64,000 nucleotides of DNA from Thiomicrospira sp. XS5 (GCF_001507555.1 NZ_LQBO01000001.1:1-64000); one strand, 5' to 3'; numbered from the stretch's first letter, positions 1 to 14,355 are shown. Made by a program: numbers and translations. The notes: generated from the sequence alone by a model not told the origin.

Positions 1-38
1 CCGGTGTTGTTTTTGGCGTCTCCGTGAAAGAGATGCGT

Positions 39-66
39 ATTCTATAGCCTCCCCAGTTTTTTGCAA
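39..66 (-). promoter_or_regulatory. Strong minus-strand promoter, rRNA-operon type
   Basis: Read on the minus strand there is a -35 element TTGCAA (66-61), a 16-bp spacer and a -10 TAGAAT (44-39), followed by the discriminator-like ACGCATCTC. Upstream at about 70-95 lie A/T tracts that could act as an UP element. This is the layout of stable-RNA promoters in gammaproteobacteria. The transcribed gene would lie left of base 1, so its identity (an rRNA operon is my guess) cannot be seen. It lies just beyond the tyrS terminator, so it is an independent unit. Confidence 0.55.
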
Positions 67-170
67 CCGTTTTTTGCATCTTTTTTGAAAAAAATTCAGG
101 CCATTTTTAACGACCATTCGATTTCCCGTTTAATATCAAAGAACTTGTCGTTTTCGCCCCTTTCAAAATA

Positions 171-196
171 AAAAACCGCCAGGCCTGGCGGTTTTT
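171..196. terminator. Bidirectional terminator of tyrS built on the CCAGGCCTGG palindrome
   Basis: The arms AAAAACCGCC and GGCGGTTTTT surround the central AGGCCT, giving a perfect palindromic hairpin with U-runs on both strands. It directly follows the tyrS stop on the minus strand. The iterated decamer is at 179-188. Confidence 0.85.
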
Positions 197-213
197 AAGA
201 AAGCGATTCTCGC

Positions 214-1407
214 TTAAGCCTGAACGGTGATTCGGGCAAACTTTCGTTTACCCACTTGATAGACTTGTCCTTCACAATTTTCAACCGGTGCCCGGCTATC
301 GGACACTTTTTCGCCATTCAATTTGACCGCCCCTTGTTTCACCATACGATGTCCGTCGGAAGTCGACGCAACCAAACCGGCTTCTTTCAACACATTCGCC
401 AACGGCATAACGTCATGAAACGTGAATTCCGGCATGTCATCCGGGATGGCGTTTTTGGAGAAACGAGTCTCAAAATCTTTCAAAGCGGCTTCGGCACTTT
501 CTTTATTATGGAAACGCTCAATCAATTCCAACGCCAACTTGATTTTAATGTTGCGTGGATTTTCGCCGTCTTTCACCGCTTGCTGATAACCGGCAATGGT
601 TTCCAACGTTTCGAATGACAGCAACTCGTAGTAACGCCACATCAAATCATCGGAAATCGACATCACTTTCCCGAACATATCATTTGGGGCATCTTTAATA
701 CCAATATAGTTCCCCAAGGACTTGGACATTTTTTGCACGCCATCCAGCCCCTCCAAAATCGGCATCGTCAACGTACACTGAGCATCTTTACCGTAATGTT
801 GTTGCAGAGTACGCCCCATCAGCAAATTGAACTTCTGGTCGGTTCCGCCCAACTCAATGTCCGCGTCCATCGCAACGGAATCATACCCTTGCACCAACGG
901 ATACAGGAATTCGTGAATCGCAATCGGCGTATTGGACGCATAACGATCGCCAAAGTCGTTACGCTCTAACATGCGCGCCACCGTGGTGGTGCCAGCCAAC
1001 TTAATCATATCCGCCGCCGTCAACTTGGACATCCATTCGGAATTGAACACCACTTGGGTTTTGGCCGGATCCAAAATTTTAAAGACCTGCTCTTTATAGG
1101 TCTCGGCATTGCGCAGCACATCGTCTTCCGACAACGGCGGACGCGTCGCGCTTTTGCCGGTCGGGTCACCAATCATGGCGGTGAAGTCACCGATCAGGAA
1201 CAAAATTTCATGCCCTAAATCCTGAAACTGCTTCAGTTTGTTAATCAAGACCGTGTGCCCTAAGTGCAAATCCGGTGCCGTCGGATCAAACCCGGCTTTC
1301 ACCTTCAACGGCTTGCCCGACTCCAATTTTTCCACCAATTCTTTCTCGACCAGAATCTCTTCGGCGCCCCGTTTGATAATCGCTAATTGTTCTTCTACTG
1401 TTTTCAT
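214..1407 (-). CDS. tyrS: Tyrosine--tRNA ligase
   Basis: Cytoplasmic class I aminoacyl-tRNA synthetase that charges tRNA-Tyr. The N-terminal half carries the HIGH-type signature HLGHTV inside the Rossmann fold, and KMSKS follows near residue 230. The last 60 residues look like an S4 RNA-binding domain ([17 protein letters not shown]). The reading frame opens 8 codons further upstream at 1431. I choose the ATG at 1407, which yields MKTVEEQLA and a 397-residue protein of normal length, with a purine-rich stretch (AGAAAG) upstream. It is the last gene before a strong hairpin terminator and follows the pyrD-type gene on the same strand. Confidence 0.95.
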   Translation of the reverse strand: MKTVEEQLAIIKRGAEEILVEKELVEKLESGKPLKVKAGFDPTAPDLHLGHTVLINKLKQFQDLGHEILFLIGDFTAMIGDPTGKSATRPPLSEDDVLRNAETYKEQVFKILDPAKTQVVFNSEWMSKLTAADMIKLAGTTTVARMLERNDFGDRYASNTPIAIHEFLYPLVQGYDSVAMDADIELGGTDQKFNLLMGRTLQQHYGKDAQCTLTMPILEGLDGVQKMSKSLGNYIGIKDAPNDMFGKVMSISDDLMWRYYELLSFETLETIAGYQQAVKDGENPRNIKIKLALELIERFHNKESAEAALKDFETRFSKNAIPDDMPEFTFHDVMPLANVLKEAGLVASTSDGHRMVKQGAVKLNGEKVSDSRAPVENCEGQVYQVGKRKFARITVQA

Positions 1408-1460
1408 CTCAATCTTTCTATTCAAAATCACTGTTTATTTTTTCTATATTCGGTTGTGCT

Positions 1461-2420
1461 TTACCCGCACAAAACGGTATCGGTGTTCAGCGTCAAGCGG
1501 CCCGTCATCTCGTTGACCGAGGCATAGCCGTGACGCTTCATATATCGCTCCACACCTTTCGCCACTTTTTTCACCAGCAATGGGTCTTTGGCGATGGCGG
1601 TGCCAATGGCCACCATTGAGGCCCCGGCCAATATAAATTCAATTGCATCTTCCGCCGAGGCAATCCCGCCCAAACCGATAATCGGCACATCGTATTGCTT
1701 GGCCACTTGATAGACCTGATGCACCTTCAGCAACGCAATCGGTTTAATCGCCGGGCCGGAAAGCCCACCTTGGTTATTACCTAATGTCGGCGTGGCGGAA
1801 TCAATATCGATCTGCATCCCCATCATCGTATTAATGGCGGAGAGAATATCCGCACCGGCATCAATCACTCGGCGCGCGCCTTCGGCAATATCGGTCTGGT
1901 TCGGCGACAACTTCACAATCAACGGTTTGCTCGTACAGGCCCGACAGGCTTCAACCACGCGCGCCGCCATCTCCGGATCATTCCCGAAGGCCGCACCACC
2001 CTTTTTCACATTCGGACACGAAATATTCACCTCGATGGCCGGCAAATCGGTTTGATCGAACAAGCGCACCACTTCCGCATACTCCTCCACCGAAGAGCCG
2101 GAGACATTAATGATAAATTGTGTTTGGCTTAAATCGAGCTTTGGTAGATAATCTGCAATCACGGCATGCGCGCCCGGGTTTTGCAAACCGATGGAATTCA
2201 GCAACCCGCAAGGCGACTCCATGACGCGCTCCGGTTTGTTGCCGAGCTTCGGCTCCAAGGTGGTGCCTTTGAGAAAGACGGCCCCCACATCGCGATTGGA
2301 AAAACCGGACACCGCTTGGTACTCGAAACCGTAACCGGCATTACCGGAAGCCATCGCCACCGGGTTTGCAAACCGAATACCTTTTAAATCAACCGATAAA
2401 TCAACCAAGTTTTTCACCAT
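1461..2420 (-). CDS. pyrD: Dihydroorotate dehydrogenase, class 1B (catalytic subunit)
   Basis: Oxidises dihydroorotate to orotate in pyrimidine synthesis. The 319-residue protein has the flavin TIM-barrel pattern of the cytosolic 1B class: an N-terminal MASGNAGYG segment, the active-site loop NISCPNVKKGG with its catalytic Cys, INTMMGMQID, GGLSGPAIKP and the C-terminal FMN-phosphate motifs GLGGIAS and AIGTA. It lacks the N-terminal membrane extension of class 2 enzymes. Class 1B enzymes normally work with the iron-sulfur subunit PyrK, and no pyrK is present in this window. Its start codon is only 11 bp from that of the divergent trmL, and I see no clear Shine-Dalgarno. Confidence 0.9.
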   Translation of the reverse strand: MVKNLVDLSVDLKGIRFANPVAMASGNAGYGFEYQAVSGFSNRDVGAVFLKGTTLEPKLGNKPERVMESPCGLLNSIGLQNPGAHAVIADYLPKLDLSQTQFIINVSGSSVEEYAEVVRLFDQTDLPAIEVNISCPNVKKGGAAFGNDPEMAARVVEACRACTSKPLIVKLSPNQTDIAEGARRVIDAGADILSAINTMMGMQIDIDSATPTLGNNQGGLSGPAIKPIALLKVHQVYQVAKQYDVPIIGLGGIASAEDAIEFILAGASMVAIGTAIAKDPLLVKKVAKGVERYMKRHGYASVNEMTGRLTLNTDTVLCG

Positions 2421-2431
2421 TACATTAAATT

Positions 2432-2905
2432 ATGATTCACATTATTCTCTATGAACCGGAAATCCCTCAAAACACCGGCGCGCTGATTCGGCTCAGCGCC
2501 AATATGGGCGCGCACCTGCACTTGATTCAACCCTATGCCTTCGATCTCAGCGAAAAGAAAGTCCGCCGCGCCGGTTTGGATTATGCCGAGCTGGCCAACC
2601 TGCATGAGCACGCTTCGCTCGACGCCTGCCTCGCAAGCTTGCAACCGAATCGGGTGTTCGCGCTGACAACCAAAACCGACCGTTATTATACCGAACCGAG
2701 CTTTGAAAACGGCGATGCCTTTTTATTCGGCCCGGAAAGTCGTGGCTTGCCTGCCGGCGTATTGGAAAGTCTGCCCGCCGAACAGCGTCTCACCATTCCA
2801 ATGGTGCCGGGCGGCCGCAGTTTAAATCTGGCCAATGCGGTTTCCGTCATGGCTTATGAAGCTTGGCGCCAACTCGATTTTGATATGGATTTACCCAGTC
2901 ACTGA
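2432..2905 (+). CDS. trmL: tRNA (cytidine/uridine-34 2'-O)-methyltransferase TrmL
   Basis: SPOUT-class methyltransferase that modifies the wobble ribose of tRNA-Leu isoacceptors using S-adenosylmethionine. The 157 residues are the normal size. Visible family motifs are the start MIHIILYEPEIPQNTGA, LFGPESRGLP in the middle and the knotted SAM-binding end with IPMVPGGRSLNLANAV. The gene is divergent from the pyrD-type gene with an 11-bp gap and has no obvious ribosome binding site, so it may be leaderless or use a promoter inside its neighbour. It converges on gpsA across a shared hairpin terminator. Confidence 0.93.
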   Translation: MIHIILYEPEIPQNTGALIRLSANMGAHLHLIQPYAFDLSEKKVRRAGLDYAELANLHEHASLDACLASLQPNRVFALTTKTDRYYTEPSFENGDAFLFGPESRGLPAGVLESLPAEQRLTIPMVPGGRSLNLANAVSVMAYEAWRQLDFDMDLPSH

Positions 2906-2911
2906 ACCGAA

Positions 2912-2935
2912 AAAACCACCAGGCCTGGTGGTTTT
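2912..2935. terminator. Shared terminator between convergent trmL and gpsA, palindrome core
   Basis: AAAACCACC and GGTGGTTTT flank AGGCCT, forming a perfect inverted repeat that can end transcription from both sides. The iterated decamer CCAGGCCTGG is at 2919-2928. Confidence 0.8.
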
Positions 2936-2962
2936 GGTGCCAATGCAAAATTACAAACCGGC

Positions 2963-3997
2963 TTAAAAATGCTCGGTTTCGGAGCGCCCATCGCGGTGCA
3001 TCAACGCACTCACCGCTTCCTGCACCGTTTTTTCACCGCTGATAATGCGGTAAACCTGCTCCATAATCGGCAAATCCAAATTGTGCTGTTCGGCAATCCG
3101 CTTCACCGCTTTGGCCGCTTTAACCCCTTCCACCACCTGGCCGATTTCGTCAATCACCGCATCCGACGACAAGCCCGACTGCGCCATGCGCAATCCGAAA
3201 CGGCGGTTACGGGATAAATTATCGGTACAGGTTAAGACCAAATCGCCCAGGCCTGACAACCCCATCAAGGTTTCCGGGTCCGCGCCCAGGGCCGCGCCAA
3301 AGCGCATCATTTCCTTCATACCGCGCCCAATAAGCGCAGCGCGAGCATTGGCTCCCAACTGAAGTCCATCCGACAACCCGGTGGCAATCGCCATAATGTT
3401 CTTATAAGCACCGCCCACTTCCACCCCGACAATATCGGATTGGGTGTACATACGAAACGTATCACAACGGAAAGCATTCGCCCAAAACTGCGCTTCAGAA
3501 GCATCCGCCGAAGCACTGACCATCGCCGTCGGCAACCCGCGCGCCACCTCATCGGCAAACGTCGGACCGGATAGGACGGCCACCGGGAAGCGGTTGTGCA
3601 ATTCCTGATCAACAATCTGATGCAGCATTAGGCTGCTGCCCGGTTCAAACCCCTTGGTGGCCCAAGCGAAATGCACCGGCGCGTGATTCAAATCACGCAC
3701 CTCGGCAACGCGATGCAACACCTCGCGAAACACGTGGCTCGGAACCACCAGCAAAACCGCATCCACCGAACGCAAGGCTTCGGCCAAGTCGCTGGTCACG
3801 GTCAAACGGTCCGGAAACGCCACGCCTTTGAGATAACGTTCGTTCTCGCGGTGCTTTTGCAGCAGCTCGGCGCGTTTTGGGTCGTGCTCCCAAAGCTGAA
3901 TATCGTGCCCGTTCTTGGCCAAATGAATGGCCAAGGCCGAACCCCAGGCGCCGGCCCCGAGCACCGCAATACGTTGTTGAGAAGCGTTCGACGTCAT
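2963..3997 (-). CDS. gpsA: Glycerol-3-phosphate dehydrogenase [NAD(P)+]
   Basis: Reduces dihydroxyacetone phosphate to sn-glycerol-3-phosphate for phospholipid synthesis in the cytoplasm. The N-terminal Rossmann motif is VLGAGAWGSALA, followed by the catalytic-region motifs ATKGFEPGS, LSGPTFADEVARG, GGAYKNIMAIATG with the conserved Lys, and GLSGLGDLVLTC. Length 344 is typical. It is the distal gene of the rhodanese-grxC-secB-gpsA run, a conserved gammaproteobacterial order, and starts 26 bp after secB. The GLSGLGD codons contain the one-mismatch decamer at 3248-3257. Confidence 0.95.
   Translation of the reverse strand: MTSNASQQRIAVLGAGAWGSALAIHLAKNGHDIQLWEHDPKRAELLQKHRENERYLKGVAFPDRLTVTSDLAEALRSVDAVLLVVPSHVFREVLHRVAEVRDLNHAPVHFAWATKGFEPGSSLMLHQIVDQELHNRFPVAVLSGPTFADEVARGLPTAMVSASADASEAQFWANAFRCDTFRMYTQSDIVGVEVGGAYKNIMAIATGLSDGLQLGANARAALIGRGMKEMMRFGAALGADPETLMGLSGLGDLVLTCTDNLSRNRRFGLRMAQSGLSSDAVIDEIGQVVEGVKAAKAVKRIAEQHNLDLPIMEQVYRIISGEKTVQEAVSALMHRDGRSETEHF
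3248..3257. repeat. One-mismatch decamer CCAGGCCTGA inside gpsA
   Basis: Minus strand TCAGGCCTGG within the codons for Leu-Ser-Gly-Leu-Gly-Asp. Confidence 0.6.
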
Positions 3998-4023
3998 GAG
4001 ACCTTCAAGTTAAGGGAAAACGA

Positions 4024-4464
4024 TTACTGCTGCGTCTCTTGCTGCTGCAAGTGGCTGGCGTACATCGCATCGAAATTCACCGGTTCCAACAACAACTGCG
4101 GGAAACCGCCGCGCGTGACCATTTCGGAAATCGCTTCACGGGCATACGGGAACAATGTGTTCGGGCACTGCGTGCCCAGCAAGTAGCTCAGTTCGTTATC
4201 GTCGAACCCTGAAATACCAAAAATTCCGGCCTGTTCCACTTCACACAAAAAAGCGGTTTTATCGTCCACTTTGGTCGTGGCCGTTACGCGTACCACCGCG
4301 TGATAGATACCGTCTTCCAATGCCGAGGTTTCAACGTTCATATCCACATCCAGTTGAGGCTGAAACTCTTGCGTGAAAATCTCCGGTGCATTCGGAGATT
4401 CAAATGAAATATTACGTGTGTAAATTTTTTGGATGGAAAACTGTTTTTCCTGTTCTTCTGCCAT
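4024..4464 (-). CDS. secB: Protein-export chaperone SecB
   Basis: Homotetrameric cytosolic chaperone that keeps precursor proteins unfolded and hands them to SecA. At 146 residues it has the family length. The conserved N-terminal FSIQKIYTRNISFESPNAP and the C-terminal LFPYAREAISEMVTRGGFP segment with LLEPVNFDA are clear. An AAGGA ribosome binding site precedes the ATG. It lies between grxC and gpsA in the standard order. Confidence 0.96.
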   Translation of the reverse strand: MAEEQEKQFSIQKIYTRNISFESPNAPEIFTQEFQPQLDVDMNVETSALEDGIYHAVVRVTATTKVDDKTAFLCEVEQAGIFGISGFDDNELSYLLGTQCPNTLFPYAREAISEMVTRGGFPQLLLEPVNFDAMYASHLQQQETQQ

Positions 4465-4501
4465 GTTTTTTCCTTAACAACGTTAAATTTGAATGCTTAT
4501 T

Positions 4502-4768
4502 TTATTCCGCTAAAAGCGTATCCAGCTCTCCCGAACGATCCGCCGCCGACAAGTCGTCGAAACCGCCGACGTGATGATCACCGACAAACACTTGAGGCAC
4601 GGTATTGCGCCCGCTTTTAGCCTGTAACTCGGCCCACATGGCACGGTCATTACCGACATCAATCAACTGATACTCCACGCCCTTACCTTCCAGAAGGTTT
4701 CTGGCCATGGTACAAAAAGGGCAGGTTTGGGTTGCGTAAACGACTACTTCCGGCATTTTCGAACTCAC
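4502..4768 (-). CDS. grxC: Glutaredoxin 3
   Basis: Small dithiol oxidoreductase that reduces disulfides with glutathione. The active site CPFC is near residue 16 (TQTCPFCTMA), with TVPQVFVGDHHVGGFDD forming the glutathione-binding half. Two starts are possible: GTG at 4768, which overlaps the TGA of the upstream rhodanese gene, or ATG at 4756, which gives MPEVVVYAT, the more usual family start. Either way translation looks coupled to the rhodanese gene. Confidence 0.93.
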   Translation of the reverse strand: MSSKMPEVVVYATQTCPFCTMARNLLEGKGVEYQLIDVGNDRAMWAELQAKSGRNTVPQVFVGDHHVGGFDDLSAADRSGELDTLLAE

Positions 4769-5214
4769 TTTTTTTCTCTTTTTAGTTTTTTTTTAGACGT
4801 TGGCTTATTCACAGGCAACCCAGCATTTTTCCAGGACATAATCCCGCCGCTCAAGTTATTCACCTCTTTAAACCCTTGCTTCACTAACTGTTTGGCCACG
4901 GAAGCCGAACGCATCCCGGATTGGCAATACACCAACACCGGTTCATCTTTGTGCGATAAAACCACATCCATTTTTTTCGCCACGTCCGTCGAAGGAATAT
5001 TTTCCGCTTCGCCGATGTACCCGGTTTTAAATTCCGCGTCGGTGCGCACATCCAACACCCAAGCGCCGGAGTTGTACAAACGAACCGCTTGATCGGCATT
5101 GACGGATTGATAACCCGACACCTTGTCACCAAAATAACTGTAGAACAACATGGCGACAATCACGCCCAATGCGATGAACAGAAAAATTTGCTCTTGCACA
5201 AATTCAATAAACAT
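4765..5214 (-). CDS. Membrane-anchored rhodanese (YibN-like)
   Basis: Single-domain rhodanese of 149 residues. A transmembrane helix at about residues 10-27 (FLFIALGVIVAMLFYSYFG) anchors it, followed by the rhodanese fold with ALDVRT-type VLDVRTDAEF and the active-site loop CQSGMRS. The tail is very Lys-rich. It is the first gene of the run leading to grxC, secB and gpsA, the position of yibN in other gammaproteobacteria. Sulfur transfer is inferred from the active Cys; the physiological substrate is unknown. Confidence 0.88.
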   Translation of the reverse strand: MFIEFVQEQIFLFIALGVIVAMLFYSYFGDKVSGYQSVNADQAVRLYNSGAWVLDVRTDAEFKTGYIGEAENIPSTDVAKKMDVVLSHKDEPVLVYCQSGMRSASVAKQLVKQGFKEVNNLSGGIMSWKNAGLPVNKPTSKKKLKREKK

Positions 5215-5309
5215 TCATATTCCCTTAAATAACATCAGCCAAAATTCAAAGCTAATGATTTTAACAGTGAAACTGGTTACAATAAATGACATTTTCAAAT
5301 TTTATTTAC

Positions 5310-5339
5310 TTTTGCGGCTCTCTTACCCAAACCGCAAAA
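5310..5339 (+). promoter_or_regulatory. Hairpin in the gpmI 5' leader
   Basis: TTTTGCGG (5310-5317) and CCGCAAAA (5332-5339) form an 8-bp stem with a 14-nt loop, about 20 bp before the gpmI start codon. It may be an mRNA leader stem or an operator. The 147-bp gap between the divergent rhodanese gene and gpmI has no confident -35/-10 pair. Confidence 0.4.
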
Positions 5340-5361
5340 ACGCTTCTCAAAAGGAAAAAAC

Positions 5362-6930
5362 ATGACAGAAAAAGTGCAAATCAAACACAGACCAACGGGA
5401 TTGATCATCTTGGATGGCTGGGGTCATCGTGAAGCGACACAGCACAATGCCATTGCACAAGCACACACCCCAAACTGGGACAACTTATTAAAACAATACC
5501 ACAACACCTTAATTAACACTTCAGGGCTGGCCGTTGGGCTGCCGGAAGGGCAAATGGGGAACTCAGAGGTCGGTCACATGAACTTGGGCGCCGGTCGCGT
5601 CGTATATCAAGAGCTGACACGCATCCAAAAAGACATCGACGATGGTCGCTTCTTTCAAAACAACGCGCTTTTAAAAGCCATCGATTCCGCCATTGACCGC
5701 AAGCGTAAGGTGCACATTCTGGGGCTCCTATCCGACGGCGGCGTCCACTCGCACATCAACCACATTAAAGCCAGTGTCAAAATGGCACACGAACGCGGCG
5801 CCGACATTTATGTGCACGTTTTCACCGACGGCCGCGACACCGCGCCGAAGAGCGCCATCCAGTACATTGAAGAGCTGGAAGCCTTTATGCAGGAATTAGG
5901 CGGCAGTCAAATCGTATCCGTCACCGGGCGCTATTTTGCACTGGACCGCGATAATCGCTGGGATCGTGTCAAACAAACCTACGACGTCGTCGCCTGCGGC
6001 ATCAGCGAGAACGAAGCCAAAACCGCCAAAGAAGCCGTGGAAATGGCTTATGAACGCGGCGAAACCGACGAATTCATTCAAGCAACGGCCATTCCGCGCA
6101 AAGAAGACGGTAAACGTGTTCGCGTTAAAGACGGCGACTCGATTATTTTCATGAACTTCCGCTCCGACCGTGCTCGCCAATTGACAAAAGCGTTCATCTT
6201 CGACGACTTCGAAGATTTCCATCGCTGCAACACACCGGTTCTATCGGCCTTCGTCACCTTGACCGAATACAAAAAGAATTTTGAAAAATTCGGCGCGTTG
6301 ATTGCCTACCGCCCAACCAAGTTACGCAACACCTTTGGTGAATACGTCGCCAAGCAAGGCTTGAAACAGTTGCGCATTGCCGAAACCGAAAAATACGCTC
6401 ACGTCACCTTCTTCTTCAATGGCGGCGTGGAGGAGCCAAACGACGGTGAAGACCGAATCCTCGTCAATTCACCCAAAGTGGCCACTTACGACCTGCAGCC
6501 GGAAATGAGTTTGCCGGAAGTCAAAGCCAAACTGATTGAAGCCATCAACAGTGGCAAATACGATACCTTTATTTGCAACATTGCCAATCCGGACATGGTC
6601 GGGCATACTGGTAACTTCGACGCTTGCGTTAAAGCCGCCGAAGCCGTCGACGAAGCACTGGGCGAAATTTTAGCCACCCTCAAAGCCGCGGGTGGTGAAG
6701 CCATTGTCACAGCCGACCATGGTAATATGGAAATGTTATTCAACGAAGAAACCGGCAAGCCGGTAACATCGCACACAACCTTCCCGGTTCCGTTAGTCTA
6801 TGTCGGCGACAGAGACTACCCTTTGAAAACCGGTGGCGCCTTGTGCGACGTCATGCCAACCTTGCTGGATATGATGGGCGTGGCAAAACCCGAAGAAATG
6901 ACGGGCTCCTCTTTGATCGACAGAGGATAA
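5362..6930 (+). CDS. gpmI: 2,3-bisphosphoglycerate-independent phosphoglycerate mutase
   Basis: Interconverts 3- and 2-phosphoglycerate in glycolysis and gluconeogenesis with two Mn ions. The alkaline-phosphatase-type fold shows the metal motif ILDGWG near residue 17, the phosphorylated Ser in MGNSEVGHMNLGAGR, VHVFTDGRD, the MNFRSDRARQ segment, NPDMVGHTGN and the C-terminal TADHGNME. At 522 residues it is slightly longer than usual because of the N-terminus. AAGGAAAAAAC precedes the ATG. It is divergent from the rhodanese operon, as in many gammaproteobacteria, and ends at a palindrome-type terminator. Confidence 0.96.
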   Translation: MTEKVQIKHRPTGLIILDGWGHREATQHNAIAQAHTPNWDNLLKQYHNTLINTSGLAVGLPEGQMGNSEVGHMNLGAGRVVYQELTRIQKDIDDGRFFQNNALLKAIDSAIDRKRKVHILGLLSDGGVHSHINHIKASVKMAHERGADIYVHVFTDGRDTAPKSAIQYIEELEAFMQELGGSQIVSVTGRYFALDRDNRWDRVKQTYDVVACGISENEAKTAKEAVEMAYERGETDEFIQATAIPRKEDGKRVRVKDGDSIIFMNFRSDRARQLTKAFIFDDFEDFHRCNTPVLSAFVTLTEYKKNFEKFGALIAYRPTKLRNTFGEYVAKQGLKQLRIAETEKYAHVTFFFNGGVEEPNDGEDRILVNSPKVATYDLQPEMSLPEVKAKLIEAINSGKYDTFICNIANPDMVGHTGNFDACVKAAEAVDEALGEILATLKAAGGEAIVTADHGNMEMLFNEETGKPVTSHTTFPVPLVYVGDRDYPLKTGGALCDVMPTLLDMMGVAKPEEMTGSSLIDRG

Positions 6931-6940
6931 CAAAGCCATG

Positions 6941-6964
6941 AAAACGGCCAGGCCTGGCCGTTTT
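6941..6964 (+). terminator. gpmI terminator, palindrome core
   Basis: AAAACGGCC and GGCCGTTTT surround AGGCCT, giving a perfect hairpin with a short U-tract 11 bp after the gpmI stop. The iterated decamer is at 6948-6957. Confidence 0.8.
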
Positions 6965-7048
6965 CAACCATAACAAACCCGTTCAACCAGCCCACCTTAC
7001 CCATTTATCAGTCACGAACATTCCCATTGGGAAAGCGAGTCCGAAACA

Positions 7049-7077
7049 TTGCGTTCAAGCCGCTAAAAAAGTATAAT
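7049..7077 (+). promoter_or_regulatory. Sigma-70 promoter of gltBD
   Basis: A -35 element TTGCGT (7049-7054) and a perfect -10 TATAAT (7072-7077) are separated by 17 bp, about 105 bp upstream of the gltB start. Confidence 0.7.
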
Positions 7078-7136
7078 TTCGCACCATTTTAAATTTTTCG
7101 CACTCAGACACCCAAAAGTACCCCCAAAAAGTGCTT

Positions 7137-7155
7137 TTATAACAAGATGTTATAA
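7137..7155 (+). promoter_or_regulatory. Inverted repeat in the gltB leader, possible operator
   Basis: TTATAAC (7137-7143) and GTTATAA (7149-7155), separated by 5 bp, lie downstream of the predicted promoter and 26 bp before the gltB ATG. The position suits a repressor site. The regulator is not evident. Confidence 0.4.
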
Positions 7156-7181
7156 ATGTTTACAGACAGGAAAACTGAATT

Positions 7182-13087
<5,906 letters not shown>

Positions 13088-13108
13088 ACCAGACTCAATT
13101 GTTCTCAT

Positions 13109-13139
13109 AAAAAAAGGCCGTTTTAAACGGCCTTTTTTT
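13109..13139 (+). terminator. Rho-independent terminator of gltBD
   Basis: AAAAAAAGGCCGTTT pairs with AAACGGCCTTTTTTT, giving a long stem with a 7-T tail 21 bp after the gltD stop. It is not built on the iterated decamer. Confidence 0.9.
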
Positions 13140-13211
13140 ATACCTCATGCAGCCTCCACTTCACTCTTCCGCTCTCGCGCCACAACGTCACCCCTAATTT
13201 TCCGAGAACGC

Positions 13212-13228
13212 CTGGCGTAAAATATGCT
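13212..13228 (+). promoter_or_regulatory. Possible sigma-54 promoter
   Basis: CTGGC at 13212-13216 and TGCT at 13225-13228 place the diagnostic GG and GC exactly 10 bp apart, as in -24/-12 promoters, 37 bp before the ATG at 13265. The inner positions match the consensus poorly, so this is tentative. Confidence 0.3.
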
Positions 13229-13264
13229 TATCAGGAGGCGGGAGACTGTTCTCTGGAGAATGTT

Positions 13265-13985
13265 ATGACATCGATTACAAATACCGATTATGCTTTGATG
13301 CTGCCGCAGCAACGCCCGTCCACGCAAGGAAACTCACACTCCACCGCGCCCATAACGACCTCTGCGCCAAAACAAGATACGGTAACGCTTTCCGCGATGG
13401 GGCAAAAATTGGCAGCGGCTTCGGAAAGCCATCCGGCAAACCGGCAAGTTCTGCCTGCTGAAACGGCCGACCAAACCATTCAGTATCGGAATATCGGCGG
13501 CTTGAAAATCGCCGTTTCCGGCCACGATTACGATATGAGCCTGCCTGGCCGTTTTTCGAACCATTCACAACTCAGCACGCACGACCGCCAACAATCCGGA
13601 TAAAATCAGTAAGACCGGCCTGCAGGAATTGGAGGCGACCCCGATCACCGAAGCAAACCGCTGGAAAGCCCCACAATCGACGAGCTGGGATTCACTTTTC
13701 GTGTTGGGGTCCAGTATTGAACAGCAACTCGCCAATAAATCAGAAGATTTTGCCAGCTTAATACAAGCCACCAAACAACTTCAGCAGGAATACGGTTCGG
13801 ACATTAAGCTGGCTCATGATCCGAACACCGAAAGCTATATCATGCTCAAACCGGGCGATAATTTTTATGATAGTGTGCAAACCGCAGATGAAGCACTGGA
13901 CAACTTCCGAAGCTATCTCTTCCATGCCGGAAGATCATCCTCCGCCATCGAACAGGTTTTCAATCAGCACGGCATTGACCTTTAG
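13265..13985 (+). pseudogene. Hypothetical protein gene split by a frameshift
   Basis: Two consecutive open frames look like parts of one gene. The first (13265-13603, ATG with GGAG ahead) encodes 112 residues beginning MTSITNTDYALMLPQQ and containing DTVTLSAMGQKLAAASE. The second is open in the next frame from well before 13550 to 13985. Read upstream of its nominal TTG at 13629 it continues smoothly as NPDKISKTGLQELEAT, and it ends FNQHGIDL. A one-base shift between about 13540 and 13600, near the five-T run at 13552-13556, would join them into about 235 residues. No family is recognised. A sequencing error, a real mutation, or two overlapping genes are all possible. Confidence 0.55.
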
Positions 13986-14023
13986 GCGTCAACTCACATT
14001 GAATAGGATTTTTGAATCGCGTC

Positions 14024-14048
14024 AAAATGACCAGGCCTGGTCATTTTT
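14024..14048. terminator. Shared terminator at the 3' ends of the hypothetical gene and ccoS, palindrome core
   Basis: AAAATGACC and GGTCATTTT around AGGCCT form a perfect hairpin with T-runs on both strands. It overlaps the ccoS stop codon (14043-14041). The iterated decamer is at 14031-14040. Confidence 0.8.
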
Positions 14049-14355
14049 GAGTATTCGGGTCGTCGTGAGGCGTTGTCGTGTCTGTTGCACTACCGTCTCC
14101 AGAAGGCTTTTTTTCAGCCGCCTGAGGGGCGATCTCGTCGCCGTCGCCAGAACCTTTCTGTTGGGTATCACTGACATCGGGCGCGTCGGACGCCTTCTTC
14201 TTCAACTCTTCGTCGAATTCGTCATCCATAAAAATACTGTTGGCCGCACCATCCAGGTCATCGAACTGCCCCGATTTTGCCATCCAAATAAACACCACCA
14301 CGACCAGAAAGCCGAATAGCAGCATCATTGGAATCAAACCAAATACAACGTCCAT
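14041..14355 (-). CDS. ccoS: cbb3-type cytochrome oxidase assembly protein CcoS
   Basis: Small membrane protein needed to mature the cbb3 oxidase. The diagnostic pattern is a single N-terminal helix (about residues 5-25) followed by KSGQFDDLDGAA. After about residue 45 the protein is an acidic, low-complexity tail rich in Asp, Ser and Thr, making it 104 residues against the more usual 50-70. It follows ccoI by 13 bp and ends inside a hairpin terminator. Confidence 0.9.
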   Translation of the reverse strand: MDVVFGLIPMMLLFGFLVVVVFIWMAKSGQFDDLDGAANSIFMDDEFDEELKKKASDAPDVSDTQQKGSGDGDEIAPQAAEKKPSGDGSATDTTTPHDDPNTQK

